64,000 nt of DNA from Marinobacter sediminum (GTDB taxonomy: Bacteria; Pseudomonadota; Gammaproteobacteria; Pseudomonadales; Oleiphilaceae), in the NCBI RefSeq assembly GCF_023657445.1, contig NZ_JAGTWY010000001.1, positions 1,984,001 through 2,048,000 on the forward strand, given 5' to 3'. Position numbers and translations under genes: made by a program. Shown here in pieces: positions 1 through 10,911 of this stretch. The notes under the pieces are model-generated. The model saw nothing but the letters and a program-made list of their open reading frames with translations, was not told the origin of the DNA and made no database searches. Position 1 is the first letter of the stretch. Every line of letters begins with the position of its first letter.

Positions 1-290
1 CGGCAGCGGGAAATATTGAGATCCAGAGGCTCATAAAGCCCCTCGCCACCATGCTCCATCAGTACATCCTTGCCGGTAACTCCCAGATCCGCACCGCCAT
101 ACTGAACATAGGTTGGCACGTCAGTGGCGCGAATGATGAGCACCCGCACATTGGGGTCCGTGGTGGGAAACACCAGCTTCCTGGATTTCTTGATATCGTC
201 GACCAGCTCAATCCCGGCCTCAGCCAGCAACGGCAATGTTTCTTCGAGGATTCGTCCCTTCGACAATGCGATGGTGATGGAATCTGTCAT
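1..290 (-). CDS. hisG: ATP phosphoribosyltransferase, short form (5' part only)
   Basis: Catalyses the first step of histidine synthesis, joining ATP and PRPP. Only the first 96 codons are inside the window; the gene runs off the left edge. The N-terminus ([20 protein letters not shown]) and the [14 protein letters not shown] segment are typical of HisG. The start, immediately before the SKGRI motif, is that of the short form, which lacks the C-terminal regulatory domain and needs HisZ; a hisZ gene is present at about 61.1-62.3 kb. It follows murA on the same strand with a gap of about 29 bases, the arrangement known from Pseudomonas. The short-form call is inferred from the N-terminus, because the C-terminus is not visible. 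Confidence 0.93.
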   Translation of the reverse strand, partial: MTDSITIALSKGRILEETLPLLAEAGIELVDDIKKSRKLVFPTTDPNVRVLIIRATDVPTYVQYGGADLGVTGKDVLMEHGGEGLYEPLDLNISRC

Positions 291-319
291 GCGTCCTTCC
301 GGTTTCCCGTTTGTCTCTG

Positions 320-1853
<1,534 letters not shown>

Positions 1854-1956
1854 AAAAAATCCTCGGGTGTTTTGAAATCAGGGCGAGATTGTAACCAATT
1901 CCGACGCCCGGGTCAGCTTTACCATCCCGTAACACGGATACCGGCAATCGTTTGAT

Positions 1957-2289
1957 TCAGTTGGATGGGTGCGGGGAGTCGGGCCCGAAGCCCGCCAGCT
2001 GATCATCAAGGTTGCTAAGAGCAGCGAGCGAGGCGAGGCGGCCACTTACGCCCCGGAAAAATAGCGAGATACCGCGTCGTGTTGCGAGGCGTTGCCAGCA
2101 AAGCAACATTGATAACACCACACTGTGAGCCGTTTCAAGGTTCACAAGATCGACAACGAGGTCGCCTTTTACGGTGTTTATAAGCTTCTCGCCCTGATAC
2201 CTCAGGGCGATAACAGAGTCTGCATTAACCTGACCGGTGACGGCAAGCGCACCATCACTCAGCTGGACCTGTGCAAGTGTCGAGGTCAT
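1957..2289 (-). CDS. mlaB: MlaB, STAS-domain subunit of the Mla phospholipid transporter
   Basis: 110-residue cytoplasmic STAS (anti-sigma-factor-antagonist-like) protein that binds the MlaF ATPase in the MlaFEDB inner-membrane complex. The conserved STAS core is visible as LVVDLVNLETAHSVVLSMLLCWQRLA, with the Thr/Ser turn preceding the helix. The start overlaps the mlaC stop by the ATGA arrangement, so translation is probably coupled. It is the last gene of mlaFEDCB, as in E. coli. Sequence divergence among MlaB proteins is high; the call leans on the STAS core plus operon position. Confidence 0.88.
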   Translation of the reverse strand: MTSTLAQVQLSDGALAVTGQVNADSVIALRYQGEKLINTVKGDLVVDLVNLETAHSVVLSMLLCWQRLATRRGISLFFRGVSGRLASLAALSNLDDQLAGFGPDSPHPSN

Positions 2290-2939
2290 GAATTATTGAC
2301 TTCCTCGTCTAGGTTCAGGGAGTCGACGGCATCCCCCCAACCATCGATAACGGCCTGAACCTGGCCCCGGTTCTGTTCCATCTCCTGGGCAAAACGGTCC
2401 CTGAAGGCCAAGCCGATATTGACCCCTTCCACGATGACGTTTTCCATCATCCAGCGCCCGTCGTTCTTCCTATACATGGAGTAGGTCACCGGGTAGCGGT
2501 TACCGGACGAGCTGATCACCTCCATCTGAACAGAGGCGCGGTCTTCATTCTGAGGATTGATGACCGCTTCTTTAACCACGATATCGAAATCATCGGCATT
2601 GACCAGCGCCTGGGCGTAGCTATCAAAGAGGCTCCGTTTGAATTTCACCACGAAATCGTCCCGCTGCTCCGGCGTGGTCTGGCGGGCATACCGCCCCATA
2701 ACCCTGGCAGCGATACGGCGAAAGTCGACGAAATCTGTCAGGGATTCGTCCATGTTGGCATAGAACGCCTCAGGATCGCTTTCATAGAGACCCTTTTCCT
2801 CATTCAGCTTCTCGACAAGGCGCTGGGTATTTTCATTCACATAATCCAACAGCTCTTCTGCAGTACCCGCCCGCGCAGGCCCTACGAGCACCGCTGCAAG
2901 CGCAAGGATCAGAAAAAGGCGTTGTTTCATTACAAGCAT
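2286..2939 (-). CDS. mlaC: MlaC, periplasmic phospholipid-binding protein
   Basis: Soluble periplasmic shuttle that carries phospholipid between the outer-membrane MlaA complex and inner-membrane MlaFEDB. The 217-residue product has a clear Sec signal peptide (MKQRLFLILALAAVLVG, cleavage after PARA) and the Tol-Tol_Ttg2 family body (FRRIAARVMGRYAR, NRYPVTYSMYRKNDGRW, VIVEGVNIGLAFRDRFA). I chose ATG 2937-2939 because an AGGAG lies six bases upstream; the next ATG, 9 bases later, and a longer reading frame beginning at 2966 are alternatives. Ends overlapping mlaB. Confidence 0.95.
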   Translation of the reverse strand: MLVMKQRLFLILALAAVLVGPARAGTAEELLDYVNENTQRLVEKLNEEKGLYESDPEAFYANMDESLTDFVDFRRIAARVMGRYARQTTPEQRDDFVVKFKRSLFDSYAQALVNADDFDIVVKEAVINPQNEDRASVQMEVISSSGNRYPVTYSMYRKNDGRWMMENVIVEGVNIGLAFRDRFAQEMEQNRGQVQAVIDGWGDAVDSLNLDEEVNNS

Positions 2940-2978
2940 CAGGATCTCCTGTCTAAAATCTATCACCGGCGACCGGTA

Positions 2979-3428
2979 TCAGCGGCCAGAAGCAAAGTTG
3001 CTGATCAGCCGTTCAAGGTTCATGGCCGACTGGGTGGAATAAAAAGTGTCGCCATCCTGAAGTGACTCCATTTCCCCACCAATGGATATATCAATGTACT
3101 GCTCTCCGAGCAGACCGGATGTACGTATTACTGCGGAACTGTCCGACGGTATGTTATCGATATCAGCGTGGATGGATATGGTTACCCGGGCCTGAAAGGT
3201 TTCCTTGTTCAGCTCGATGGAATCGATGGCACCCACTGTCACACCAGCCATGGACACTCGACCCCTCGGCGTCAGACCACCGGTGTCGTTAAAGTTGGCA
3301 TACACCGTATACGTGCTTTCAGCCGACTTGGGCGACAGGCCACTCACCTGCAGGGCCAGAAAGAGCAAGGCCACAAGTCCTGCAATCATGAACAGCCCGA
3401 CAATGATTTCCGTTGTTCTCTGTGCCAT
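2979..3428 (-). CDS. mlaD: MlaD, membrane-anchored MCE-domain protein
   Basis: 149-residue MCE (mammalian cell entry) protein that forms the hexameric periplasmic ring on the MlaFEB transporter. One N-terminal transmembrane helix (residues about 8-28, IIVGLFMIAGLVALLFLALQ) is followed by the MCE domain: YTVYANFNDTGGLTPRGRVS, a beta core, and SGLLGEQYIDISIGG. A C-terminal helix (MNLERLISNFASG) forms the central hydrophobic pore in characterised homologues. It lies 36 bases after mlaE and 39 before mlaC in the operon. Confidence 0.96.
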   Translation of the reverse strand: MAQRTTEIIVGLFMIAGLVALLFLALQVSGLSPKSAESTYTVYANFNDTGGLTPRGRVSMAGVTVGAIDSIELNKETFQARVTISIHADIDNIPSDSSAVIRTSGLLGEQYIDISIGGEMESLQDGDTFYSTQSAMNLERLISNFASGR

Positions 3429-3464
3429 TACCGGCTCCCGGTCTTATCCCGTTAATCGTTTTTT

Positions 3465-4247
3465 TCAGAAGTCGCCAAACATGACTGCGGTCAGCACGAA
3501 ATCCAGCCCCAGTACCGCAAGGGACGAGTAAACAACCGTTTTGGTCGTAGCTGAACTGATGCCCGCCGAGGTCGGAATGCAGTCATAGCCCTGATACACA
3601 GCGATCCAGGCGCAGACAAAGCCAAACACGACACTCTTGATGACGCCATTCATAACATCATCAACAAAATCCACCGACGACTGCATATTGCCCCAGAAAG
3701 AGCCCTCAAAGACGCCGAGCCAGTCGACGCCTACCAGCATGCCGCCCCAGATACCAACAACCGAAAAAATGACCGCCAGAACCGGCATAGCAATAAAGCC
3801 GGCCCAAAGTCGGGGCGCGATGACCCGGCGGAGAGGGTCGACACCCATCATTTCCATACTGGAAAGCTGCTCAGTAGCCTTCATCAACCCTATTTCCGCC
3901 GTAAGCGCCGAGCCGGCACGACCGGCGAACAGCAAAGCCGTAACAACGGGGCCGAGCTCGCGAACCAGTGTTAGCGCAATCATCTGGCCAATCGCTGCCT
4001 CAGAGCCATAATCGCTCAGAATCGTATAACCCTGAAGCCCAAGCACCATGCCGATAAAAAGCCCCGAAACAAGCACAATGGCAAGGGATAAAACCCCTAC
4101 CGAATAAAGCTGTTTCACCAATAAGGGAAAACCGGTCGCCGGCCGGGGAACACCCGCCAGAACGCCCATCAGAAACCTGCCTGAGCGGCCAAAGGAGGAG
4201 ACGAGATGGAGACCGGCACGCCCAAGAGACGCAATTCTGTCTATCAA
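3465..4247 (-). CDS. mlaE: MlaE, permease subunit of the Mla transporter
   Basis: 260-residue integral membrane permease of the MlaE/TrnD (DUF140) family, partner of the MlaF ATPase. Hydrophobic segments are visible from about residue 48 to the C-terminus, with the family motif [29 protein letters not shown] (positions about 95-125), where the coupling helix contacts MlaF. The start codon is TTG at 4245-4247, overlapping the mlaF stop as TTGA and preceded by GGAGG at a six-base spacing, which makes the start convincing and suggests translational coupling. Confidence 0.95.
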   Translation of the reverse strand: MIDRIASLGRAGLHLVSSFGRSGRFLMGVLAGVPRPATGFPLLVKQLYSVGVLSLAIVLVSGLFIGMVLGLQGYTILSDYGSEAAIGQMIALTLVRELGPVVTALLFAGRAGSALTAEIGLMKATEQLSSMEMMGVDPLRRVIAPRLWAGFIAMPVLAVIFSVVGIWGGMLVGVDWLGVFEGSFWGNMQSSVDFVDDVMNGVIKSVVFGFVCAWIAVYQGYDCIPTSAGISSATTKTVVYSSLAVLGLDFVLTAVMFGDF

Positions 4248-5056
4248 GCGGCACCTCCGGTGAGCCCGTAATCCGTGGCTGGTTCAGCGGCCGGGTAATG
4301 AAATGGAACCGGCCCGTCAGGTTGCCCCAGCAAAAACTGCTGAACCTGTTCCGACGGATGCTGCCGAAGCTCCTCGGGTGTGCCCTGCCCGATGACAGTG
4401 CCATCCGCGATGATACAGGCGTAATGGCAGATACTCAGTGATTCCGGCACGTCGTGGGAGACCATCACGCTGGTCAACCCCATGGAGCTGTTAAGATCCC
4501 GTATCAGTTTTACCAGCACCCCCATGGCGATGGGATCCTGGCCGGCAAAGGGCTCATCGTACATGATCAACTCAGGATCCAGCGCAATACTGCGTGCCAG
4601 AGCAACCCTCCGGGTCATGCCACCGGACAATTCAGACGGCATCAGGTCCCGGGCGCCGCGCAACCCAACAGCCTCGAGTTTCATCAGAACGATGTCGTGA
4701 ATCATGTCTTCCGGCAGGGAAGTATGCACCCGCAGGGGAAAAGCCACGTTTTCAAACACACTGAGGTCGGTAAAAAGGGCTCCGCTCTGAAAGAGCATGC
4801 CCATTTTTTCCCGTAAGGCGTACAACGCCTTGCGTTTCAACTTCGGAACCTGGTGGCCATCTACCTGAATACTGCCCGAATCCGGCCGGAGTTGTCCGCC
4901 TATCAGCCGCAACAAAGTGGTTTTACCGGTACCACTGGGGCCCATTATGGCGGTGATTTTCCCACGGGGTATCTCCAGGGAGACACCGTCGAAGATGCGG
5001 CGCCCGGAACGGGAGAAAACAACGTCCTTCAATGATATGTACGCGGGTGAACCCAT
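4244..5056 (-). CDS. mlaF: MlaF, ATPase subunit of the Mla transporter
   Basis: 270-residue ABC ATPase that powers the Mla system, which maintains outer-membrane lipid asymmetry. Walker A is GPSGTGKTT, the signature is [14 protein letters not shown], Walker B is [14 protein letters not shown], and the H-loop histidine is in MVSHDVPES. The C-terminal extension after the ABC core ([20 protein letters not shown]) corresponds to the tail that contacts MlaB in known structures. The start [11 protein letters not shown] is chosen by family alignment; the frame is open for 32 codons further upstream. First gene of mlaFEDCB, divergent from kdsD across about 230 bases. Confidence 0.96.
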   Translation of the reverse strand: MGSPAYISLKDVVFSRSGRRIFDGVSLEIPRGKITAIMGPSGTGKTTLLRLIGGQLRPDSGSIQVDGHQVPKLKRKALYALREKMGMLFQSGALFTDLSVFENVAFPLRVHTSLPEDMIHDIVLMKLEAVGLRGARDLMPSELSGGMTRRVALARSIALDPELIMYDEPFAGQDPIAMGVLVKLIRDLNSSMGLTSVMVSHDVPESLSICHYACIIADGTVIGQGTPEELRQHPSEQVQQFLLGQPDGPVPFHYPAAEPATDYGLTGGAA

Positions 5057-5285
5057 AATCCTTACCTTTTGAAGAGGGGCTACATTATGCCAAGGACGCT
5101 CCAAGCTCAATCCATCAAACGCAAATGTATCGATTGCCATGATCAGTTTCACTGAACTTTCTGTAACCGGACGGAGATTTGTGCTGGAAATGATATACTC
5201 TCGGCACCTTTCGACGAGTCCACGTCGGACGGTTTCGTTAACAAAGTTTCAGTTTTTTCTCACAGCGAGCCAGGCCCAAAGCCCG

Positions 5286-6266
5286 ATGACCGAACAGAAT
5301 TCAAAGGATTTCCGCACCCCCGCGCTTCGAGCCATTCGTATCGAGCGTGATGCCATCGATGCCCTGGAGACACGCATTGATGACCATTTCACACGAGCCT
5401 GCGAAGTGATCATGGCCTGTAAGGGTCGTGTGGTCGTAACCGGCATGGGCAAGTCTGGCCATATTGGCAACAAGATCGCCGCTACCCTGGCCAGTACCGG
5501 CACCCCCTCATTCTTCGTTCACCCGGGAGAAGCGAGCCATGGTGACCTGGGCATGATCACCAGCCAGGATGTGGTAATCGCAATCTCCAACAGTGGCAAC
5601 ACCAGCGAAGTGGTCACCATTCTCCCGCTGATCAAGCGCATGGGTGCCCCGCTCATCAGCATGACGGGCAACCCCCACTCCACCCTGGCCCGGGAGGCTG
5701 TGGCCAATCTGGACGTCAGCGTACAAACCGAAGCCTGCCCGCTCGGACTGGCCCCGACCTCCAGCACCACAGCCACTCTGGTGATGGGGGATGCACTGGC
5801 GGTTTCGCTACTTGAGGCCCGCGGATTCAGTACTGAGGACTTTGCCCTGTCCCACCCGGGAGGCAGTCTTGGAAGGCGGCTCCTGCTGCGCGTATCCGAC
5901 ATTATGCACACTGGCGACACCATACCGCGGGTTACAGAGGGCACCACCCTCAGTGGTGCGCTTCTCGAGATTTCCCGCAAGGGTCTGGGCATGACGACGA
6001 TTATCGACGCCCAAGGCAACCTCACCGGCGTCTTTACCGACGGCGATCTTCGCCGCACGCTGGACACAAACCCCAATTTACACACCACCCCGATTCAGGA
6101 CGTTATGACCCGCAACGGCAAGACCATCGCGGCGGATCACCTGGCGGCGGAAGCCCTGAACATCATGGAAGAGATGAAGATCAATGCGCTGCCAGTGACC
6201 GACGAATCCGGCGCTCTGGTGGGCGCCATCAACATGCATGACCTCCTGCGGGCCGGGGTTATCTAA
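5286..6266 (+). CDS. kdsD: D-arabinose 5-phosphate isomerase KdsD
   Basis: Interconverts ribulose 5-phosphate and arabinose 5-phosphate, the first step toward Kdo for LPS. 326 residues: an SIS sugar-isomerase domain (GKGRVVVTGMGKSGHIGNKI region, then FFVHPGEASHGDLGM and ISNSGNTSEV), the HPGGSLGRRL segment, and two C-terminal CBS domains ending AINMHDLLRAGVI. The start ATGACCGAACAG fits the family; the open frame extends 49 codons upstream without homology. It overlaps kdsC by one base (TAATG). A TATACT at 5194-5199 could be a -10 element, but I see no convincing -35 for it. Confidence 0.95.
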   Translation: MTEQNSKDFRTPALRAIRIERDAIDALETRIDDHFTRACEVIMACKGRVVVTGMGKSGHIGNKIAATLASTGTPSFFVHPGEASHGDLGMITSQDVVIAISNSGNTSEVVTILPLIKRMGAPLISMTGNPHSTLAREAVANLDVSVQTEACPLGLAPTSSTTATLVMGDALAVSLLEARGFSTEDFALSHPGGSLGRRLLLRVSDIMHTGDTIPRVTEGTTLSGALLEISRKGLGMTTIIDAQGNLTGVFTDGDLRRTLDTNPNLHTTPIQDVMTRNGKTIAADHLAAEALNIMEEMKINALPVTDESGALVGAINMHDLLRAGVI

Positions 6267-6835
6267 TGGCCGTCATCAGTAGCCCGTTAAGCCCGGAATG
6301 GTCGGCGTCGTTACTGGCCAAGGCAGAGCGCGTTCGGCTTATTGCCCTGGACGTAGACGGCATCATGAGCGACGGCAGACTCTACTTCAGCGCCAACGGA
6401 GATGAGCTCAAAGCCTTCAATATTCTCGATGGCCTCGGTCTGAAACAGTTAATGGCAGCGGGCATCACCGTAGCCGTGATCACCGGTCGCCAGTCTCCCC
6501 TGACCGAAAAGCGCATGCGCGACCTTGGCATCCCCCATCTGATGCAGGGCCGTGAAGACAAAAAAGTTGCACTGGAGGAACTCGCCGGGAAAACAGGCAT
6601 CCGGCCGGAAGCCATCGCCTATATGGGCGACGACCTTCCCGATCTTCCGGCCATCAGGTTTTCCGGGCTGGGCATCACTGTCCCGAACGCCTACTGGCTG
6701 GTTCGCGATCACGCTGACTATTGTACTCAGGCAGCGGGTGGCAGTGGCGCGGTCCGCGAAGCCTGCGACCTGCTGCTGACAGCCCAGGACAAACTGGACC
6801 AGGCCTTGTCCCGATATCTGGAGCCTGATGCATGA
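6266..6835 (+). CDS. kdsC: Kdo-8-phosphate phosphatase KdsC
   Basis: HAD-superfamily phosphatase without a cap domain that releases Kdo from Kdo-8-phosphate; works as a tetramer. 189 residues; the nucleophile motif is ALDVDGIMSDG with Asp29 and Asp31, motif II Thr/Ser is in VAVITGR, and the distal acidic motif is YMGDDLPDLPA. Tight coupling to both neighbours (start overlaps the kdsD stop, and its stop overlaps the lptC start) places Kdo supply and LPS transport in one transcript, as in E. coli yrb/lpt. Confidence 0.95.
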   Translation: MAVISSPLSPEWSASLLAKAERVRLIALDVDGIMSDGRLYFSANGDELKAFNILDGLGLKQLMAAGITVAVITGRQSPLTEKRMRDLGIPHLMQGREDKKVALEELAGKTGIRPEAIAYMGDDLPDLPAIRFSGLGITVPNAYWLVRDHADYCTQAAGGSGAVREACDLLLTAQDKLDQALSRYLEPDA

Positions 6836-7473
6836 GTAGCGGGGCATCCAGCGACATCAAAAGCGACGTCAAGGGCCGCTTGGTTTCTCTGCTCCAGCTT
6901 GAATATCGCCCCTGGATCCGCACCCTCGCGCTGATCGGTACCATTCTGGCCACCGTGTTCCTGCTCTGGCGCAGTGATGAGCCAACTGTGGTCTCAAATG
7001 ACGCAGCGGAACTCCGAGGCAAGGGGGAGCCGGATGGCTTTATAGTGAATGGCAGCTACACCACCTATGACGAGGCCGGCAATCTGAAGGTACAGTTCAC
7101 CAGTCCACGTATTGAACAATTCGAGGAAGGCAACCTGGCGACCATGGAATCGCCCCGGGCTGAACTCTACGGTGAGCCGGGAACCAAGCCCTGGGTTGTT
7201 GAGGCAGAGAACGGCAGTCTGCTGCAAAATGAAAATCTGCTCTACCTGACAGGCAATGTGCGCGTTATCCGGACGGTTGGCGACCGGGAGGCCACACTTA
7301 CAACATCAAGCCTGACACTGGACAATGATTTGGGCACTGCCTATACCGATGCGCCCGTCGAGATTACTGACAGGATCGGTGTCACCCGTGCCAAGGGAAT
7401 GAAGGCATGGATTGATAAACGTATTCTGGAACTCAACTCCCAGGTGGAAGGACGCTATGAAACCGGTAAATAA
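6832..7473 (+). CDS. lptC: LptC, inner-membrane LPS-transport bridge component
   Basis: Bitopic inner-membrane protein that receives LPS from LptBFG and passes it to LptA. 213 residues; a single transmembrane helix at about 28-45 (TLALIGTILATVFLLW) precedes a periplasmic beta-jellyroll with the family features YTTYDEAGNLKVQFTSPRIE and LLYLTGNVRV. The start overlaps the kdsC stop (ATGA). Its end overlaps the lptA start by 17 bases. LptC sequences diverge strongly; position between kdsC and lptA supports the identification. Confidence 0.93.
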   Translation: MSSGASSDIKSDVKGRLVSLLQLEYRPWIRTLALIGTILATVFLLWRSDEPTVVSNDAAELRGKGEPDGFIVNGSYTTYDEAGNLKVQFTSPRIEQFEEGNLATMESPRAELYGEPGTKPWVVEAENGSLLQNENLLYLTGNVRVIRTVGDREATLTTSSLTLDNDLGTAYTDAPVEITDRIGVTRAKGMKAWIDKRILELNSQVEGRYETGK

Positions 7474-8014
7474 CCGCCTCCAGGCGCTGTTGACAGTCGT
7501 GATTGGCCTGGTTGTGGCAGCCCCCACAGCCGCTTTTGATCTTGACTCGGACCAACCTATTACCGTGAGCGCTGATAACGCTCGACTGGACGATAATAAA
7601 GGCATCGCGACCTACACCGGGGCCGTTGAGCTTATCCAGGGTAAGACCCGCCTTTCCGCAGATCAGGTCGTGCTGTTTCGAAGCGAGGAGGGCCTGAGCC
7701 GCATCGAAGCATCCGGACGCCCCGCCCATTACCAGCAGCCGTCCCGGGAAGGCGGCGGACAAACAGACGCCCGGGCACGCAATATCACATGGTCTGCCTC
7801 AGACAGCGAGCTGACGTTTGAGCGTGAAGCCGTCATTGAGCAGAATGGCAACCTGTTCCGGGGCGACGTCATTCATTATGATACGGTCCATCGGGTCGTC
7901 ACCGCAGAGGGTGGAGAAGACACCGGCTCCGGCACCGGCCGTGTCGAAATGGTTATCCAGCCACGCAGCACCAGCAGCAAACAGGGATCAGATGGCAGTT
8001 CTCAGAGCCAGTAA
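7457..8014 (+). CDS. lptA: LptA, periplasmic LPS-transport protein
   Basis: Periplasmic protein that forms the beta-jellyroll bridge moving LPS from LptC to outer-membrane LptD. 185 residues with a signal peptide ([20 protein letters not shown], cleavage near AAPTAAF) followed by the OstA-like domain ([20 protein letters not shown], then [10 protein letters not shown] and [10 protein letters not shown]). The C-terminal tail is low-complexity and Ser/Gln rich ([16 protein letters not shown]). The start was chosen at the signal peptide; the gene overlaps lptC by 17 and lptB by 23 bases. Confidence 0.94.
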   Translation: MKPVNNRLQALLTVVIGLVVAAPTAAFDLDSDQPITVSADNARLDDNKGIATYTGAVELIQGKTRLSADQVVLFRSEEGLSRIEASGRPAHYQQPSREGGGQTDARARNITWSASDSELTFEREAVIEQNGNLFRGDVIHYDTVHRVVTAEGGEDTGSGTGRVEMVIQPRSTSSKQGSDGSSQSQ

Positions 8015-8717
8015 TCTGGCAAAAAGCTACAAGCAGAAAAAAGTGGTGATTGACGTCTCCCTGGAAATCCGAAGCGGCGAGATTGTCGGCCTGTTGGGAC
8101 CCAATGGCGCAGGGAAAACGACTTGCTTTTACATGATTGTAGGGCTGGTGCCCGCAGACAGAGGTCGAATCACCATCGACAGCCAGGACATTACGCCCTT
8201 GCCCATGCATGGCCGCGCCCGGAAGGGAATTGGCTACCTGCCCCAGGAAGCATCGGTTTTCCGGAAACTGTCGGTACGTGACAACATTATGGCCATCCTC
8301 GAGACTCGCAAGGGGCTCGGACGGGCTGATCGCGAGAGCAAACTGCAGGAGCTGCTGGAGGAATTCCATATCACCCATATCCGCGACAGCGTGGGCATGG
8401 CATTGTCAGGGGGCGAGCGCCGCAGGGTGGAGATAGCCAGAGCGCTGGCAATGGAACCTGCATTTATTCTTCTGGATGAGCCCTTTGCAGGCGTTGATCC
8501 GATTTCGGTGAGCGACATCAAGCACATTATCCGCCACCTCAGGGATAAGGGCATTGGCGTGCTGATCACCGATCACAATGTGCGGGAAACCCTGGACATC
8601 TGCGAGAATGCCTACATCGTGTCCGGCGGGCACATCATCGCCTCTGGAAATTCAGAAGCGATCCTTGCCAACGAGCAGGTTAAGGAAGTGTATCTGGGCA
8701 GCGAATTCAGGCTGTGA
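7992..8717 (+). CDS. lptB: LptB, ATPase of the LPS-export ABC transporter
   Basis: 241-residue cytoplasmic ABC ATPase driving LPS extraction by LptFG (not in this window). Walker [11 protein letters not shown]-loop YLPQEAS, signature [15 protein letters not shown], Walker [14 protein letters not shown], switch histidine TDHNV. The start [17 protein letters not shown] matches the family and lies inside the end of lptA. Followed by about 150 bases and then rpoN, the standard lptB-rpoN order. Confidence 0.97.
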   Translation: MAVLRASNLAKSYKQKKVVIDVSLEIRSGEIVGLLGPNGAGKTTCFYMIVGLVPADRGRITIDSQDITPLPMHGRARKGIGYLPQEASVFRKLSVRDNIMAILETRKGLGRADRESKLQELLEEFHITHIRDSVGMALSGGERRRVEIARALAMEPAFILLDEPFAGVDPISVSDIKHIIRHLRDKGIGVLITDHNVRETLDICENAYIVSGGHIIASGNSEAILANEQVKEVYLGSEFRL

Positions 8718-8871
8718 CTTCCTTTGGCCGATTGTGTTGATGAACTGTAGCAAGTAAACTCGGCAAAGAACTTGCAGGGTTTTTTCCCGTAGCGGCAAGT
8801 GACCGGCATACAACGAATTTTTATGTGACTGTCCACGAAGCAGAGCGCTGATGAGTAACGGATCCTGAACC

Positions 8872-10404
8872 ATGGTGATGAAAGCCTCCTTACAGTTAAA
8901 GCTGGGTCAAAGCCTGACCATGACGCCCCAGCTGCAACAGGCGATCCGGCTACTGCAGCTTTCCACACTCGACCTTCAACAGGAAATCCAGCAGGCACTG
9001 GAATCCAATCCGATGCTGGAAACCTCTGAGGATGACGACGAGCCGGAATCCAGTTCGGGCGAACCGGACTCGAACAGCGAAGACGCCGGCTCAGAGACAA
9101 CAGCCGAAGCACAGCCGGACAGCAGCCAGGACTGGGATCAAACGGAAAATGGTCCCGACTGGGCTTCGGAAAATGAGATTCCGGATAACATTCCCGATGA
9201 CCTGCCTGTCGACACTGCCTGGGACGATATTTACCAGTCGGCTCCCGCACCGGCAGCCCGGAACGATGATGAAAACGACCACGATTTCGAGACCCGCAAC
9301 TCCCCCACCGAAACCCTCCGGGATCATCTGGAGTGGCAACTGAACCTGACGCCACTGAGCGAACGGGATCGGGCCATTGCGCACGCCCTGATGGATGCGG
9401 TGGACGACAGAGGCTATCTGACCAGTCCCCTGGAAGAAATTCACACCGGCCTGGTTGATGAAAACGAGGAAGATCCGCTCGAGCTGGACGAGGTTGAGGC
9501 GGTATTGCATCGCTTACAGCACTTTGACCCCCCTGGCGTGTTTGCGCGAGATCTTCAGGAATGCCTGTTAATCCAGCTGAGCCAGTTACCTCCGGACACG
9601 CCCTGGCTGGCCCAGGCGCGGTTGGTCATTACCCATTACATCAATTTGCTGGGCAACAGGGATTACGCCCAGCTACTGCGCCGGAGCCGGTTAAAAGAAG
9701 ACCAGCTAAGAGAGGTTCTGGCCCTGATTACCGGCCTGAACCCTCGCCCGGGTGATGTCATCGACCAGGCCGAGCCGGACTATGTCATCCCTGATGTTAT
9801 TGTCCGCAAAGACAACGGACGCTGGCGCGTAGAGCTGAATCCGGAAATCGCTCCGCGCATTCGCGTTAATGCAAGCTATGCTTCTCTTATAAGGCGAGCG
9901 GATAGCAGCGCTGATAACACCTACATGCGGGATCAGCTTCAGGAGGCCAAATGGTTTATCAAGAGCCTGCAAAGCCGCAATGAAACCTTGCTGAAGGTGG
10001 CAACCCGCATCGTCGAGCACCAGCAGGGATTTCTGGACGAGGGTGAAGAGGCCATGAAGCCGCTGATCCTCTCTGATATTGCCCAGGCGGTGGAGATGCA
10101 TGAGTCGACGATTTCCCGTGTTACTACTCAGAAATTCATGCACACCCCCCGGGGAATTTTTGAACTCAAGTACTTCTTCTCCAGTCACGTCAGCACGAAT
10201 GAGGGTGGTGAATGCTCCTCCACGGCAATCCGTGCAATGATCAAGAAGCTGGTTGCAGCAGAAACTCCCAAAAAGCCGTTGAGTGACAGTAAAATTGCAG
10301 CCATGCTAGGGGAACAAGGTATCAAGGTGGCGAGACGCACGGTGGCCAAGTATCGAGAAGCGATGCATATACCACCCTCAAACGAGCGGAAGCGACTGGT
10401 ATAG
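8872..10404 (+). CDS. rpoN: RNA polymerase sigma-54 factor
   Basis: 510-residue sigma-54, needed for activator-dependent transcription from -24/-12 promoters. Region I is [20 protein letters not shown] (glutamine-rich, binds activator); region II is the acidic linker (about residues 45-125, rich in Asp/Glu/Ser); region III ends with the RpoN box, seen as [14 protein letters not shown] near the C-terminus, preceded by the helix-turn-helix [17 protein letters not shown]. Two in-frame ATGs six bases apart (8872, 8878) could both serve. The 154-base upstream gap shows no strong promoter. Downstream genes hpf-ptsN-rapZ-ptsO form the classic rpoN cluster. Confidence 0.96.
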   Translation: MVMKASLQLKLGQSLTMTPQLQQAIRLLQLSTLDLQQEIQQALESNPMLETSEDDDEPESSSGEPDSNSEDAGSETTAEAQPDSSQDWDQTENGPDWASENEIPDNIPDDLPVDTAWDDIYQSAPAPAARNDDENDHDFETRNSPTETLRDHLEWQLNLTPLSERDRAIAHALMDAVDDRGYLTSPLEEIHTGLVDENEEDPLELDEVEAVLHRLQHFDPPGVFARDLQECLLIQLSQLPPDTPWLAQARLVITHYINLLGNRDYAQLLRRSRLKEDQLREVLALITGLNPRPGDVIDQAEPDYVIPDVIVRKDNGRWRVELNPEIAPRIRVNASYASLIRRADSSADNTYMRDQLQEAKWFIKSLQSRNETLLKVATRIVEHQQGFLDEGEEAMKPLILSDIAQAVEMHESTISRVTTQKFMHTPRGIFELKYFFSSHVSTNEGGECSSTAIRAMIKKLVAAETPKKPLSDSKIAAMLGEQGIKVARRTVAKYREAMHIPPSNERKRLV

Positions 10405-10516
10405 GGAGCCTTTTACTTTACAGGCCTTGCCCAGGAACACGATTCGCCGGCGCGCGATGCGCCAGCACTCAGCCCGGCCCCCTCGGGAGTCGGCATGATG
10501 ACAACAGGAGACGCCT

Positions 10517-10825
10517 ATGCAACTCAATATTTCAGGCCATCACGTAGAACTGACTCCCGCATTGAAAGATTACGTTTCAGAAAAATTTGGCAAGCTGGAA
10601 CGCCACTTTGACCACATCAGCAATTGCCAGGTAACCCTGGAAGTGGAAAAAGTGCGCCAGATGGCGGAGGCGACGCTTCACGTGGTTGGTGGTGAGATTC
10701 ACGCAAAGGCTGAGAATGGGGATATGTATGCAGCGATTGATTCGCTCATTGACAAGCTGGACCGTCAGATCCTCAAGCATAAGGAAAAGAATGTAGACCG
10801 GATGCACGGAAACGGGTCTCGTTAA
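10517..10825 (+). CDS. hpf: Ribosome hibernation promoting factor, short form
   Basis: 102-residue protein of the HPF/YfiA family (sigma-54 modulation protein in old annotations) that binds the 30S decoding centre and promotes 100S dimers in stationary phase. The fold is recognisable from MQLNISGHHVELTPALKDYV, the HFDHISNCQVTLEVEK strand and AAIDSLIDKLDRQILKHKEK. It lacks the long C-terminal dimerisation domain, as expected for gammaproteobacteria. An AGGAG precedes the ATG. A strong hairpin with eight T residues follows. Confidence 0.94.
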   Translation: MQLNISGHHVELTPALKDYVSEKFGKLERHFDHISNCQVTLEVEKVRQMAEATLHVVGGEIHAKAENGDMYAAIDSLIDKLDRQILKHKEKNVDRMHGNGSR

Positions 10826-10856
10826 ACGCCCGTTTTCATGCGTGTCATCTAATCGC

Positions 10857-10892
10857 GCTGCGGCATGGCTAACCTGCCGCAGCCTTTTTTTT
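10857..10892 (+). terminator. Rho-independent terminator after hpf
   Basis: Perfect 8-bp stem GCTGCGGC (10857-10864) / GCCGCAGC (10876-10883) with an 11-base loop, followed by C and eight T. It lies inside the rpoN cluster, between hpf and ptsN, so at least part of the transcription entering from rpoN-hpf should stop here, and ptsN-rapZ-ptsO may depend on read-through or their own promoter. Confidence 0.85.
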
Positions 10893-10911
10893 ACGGAAAT
10901 GCAGTCGATTC

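Noticed and set aside
5179..5199. TTGTGC with TATACT as a kdsD promoter
   Set aside because: Only nine bases separate them; the TATACT may still be a -10, but without a paired -35.
10449..10463. GGCGC-GCGAT-GCGCC hairpin between rpoN and hpf as a terminator
   Set aside because: Short stem, no T run, in a generally GC-rich stretch; chance pairing is likely.
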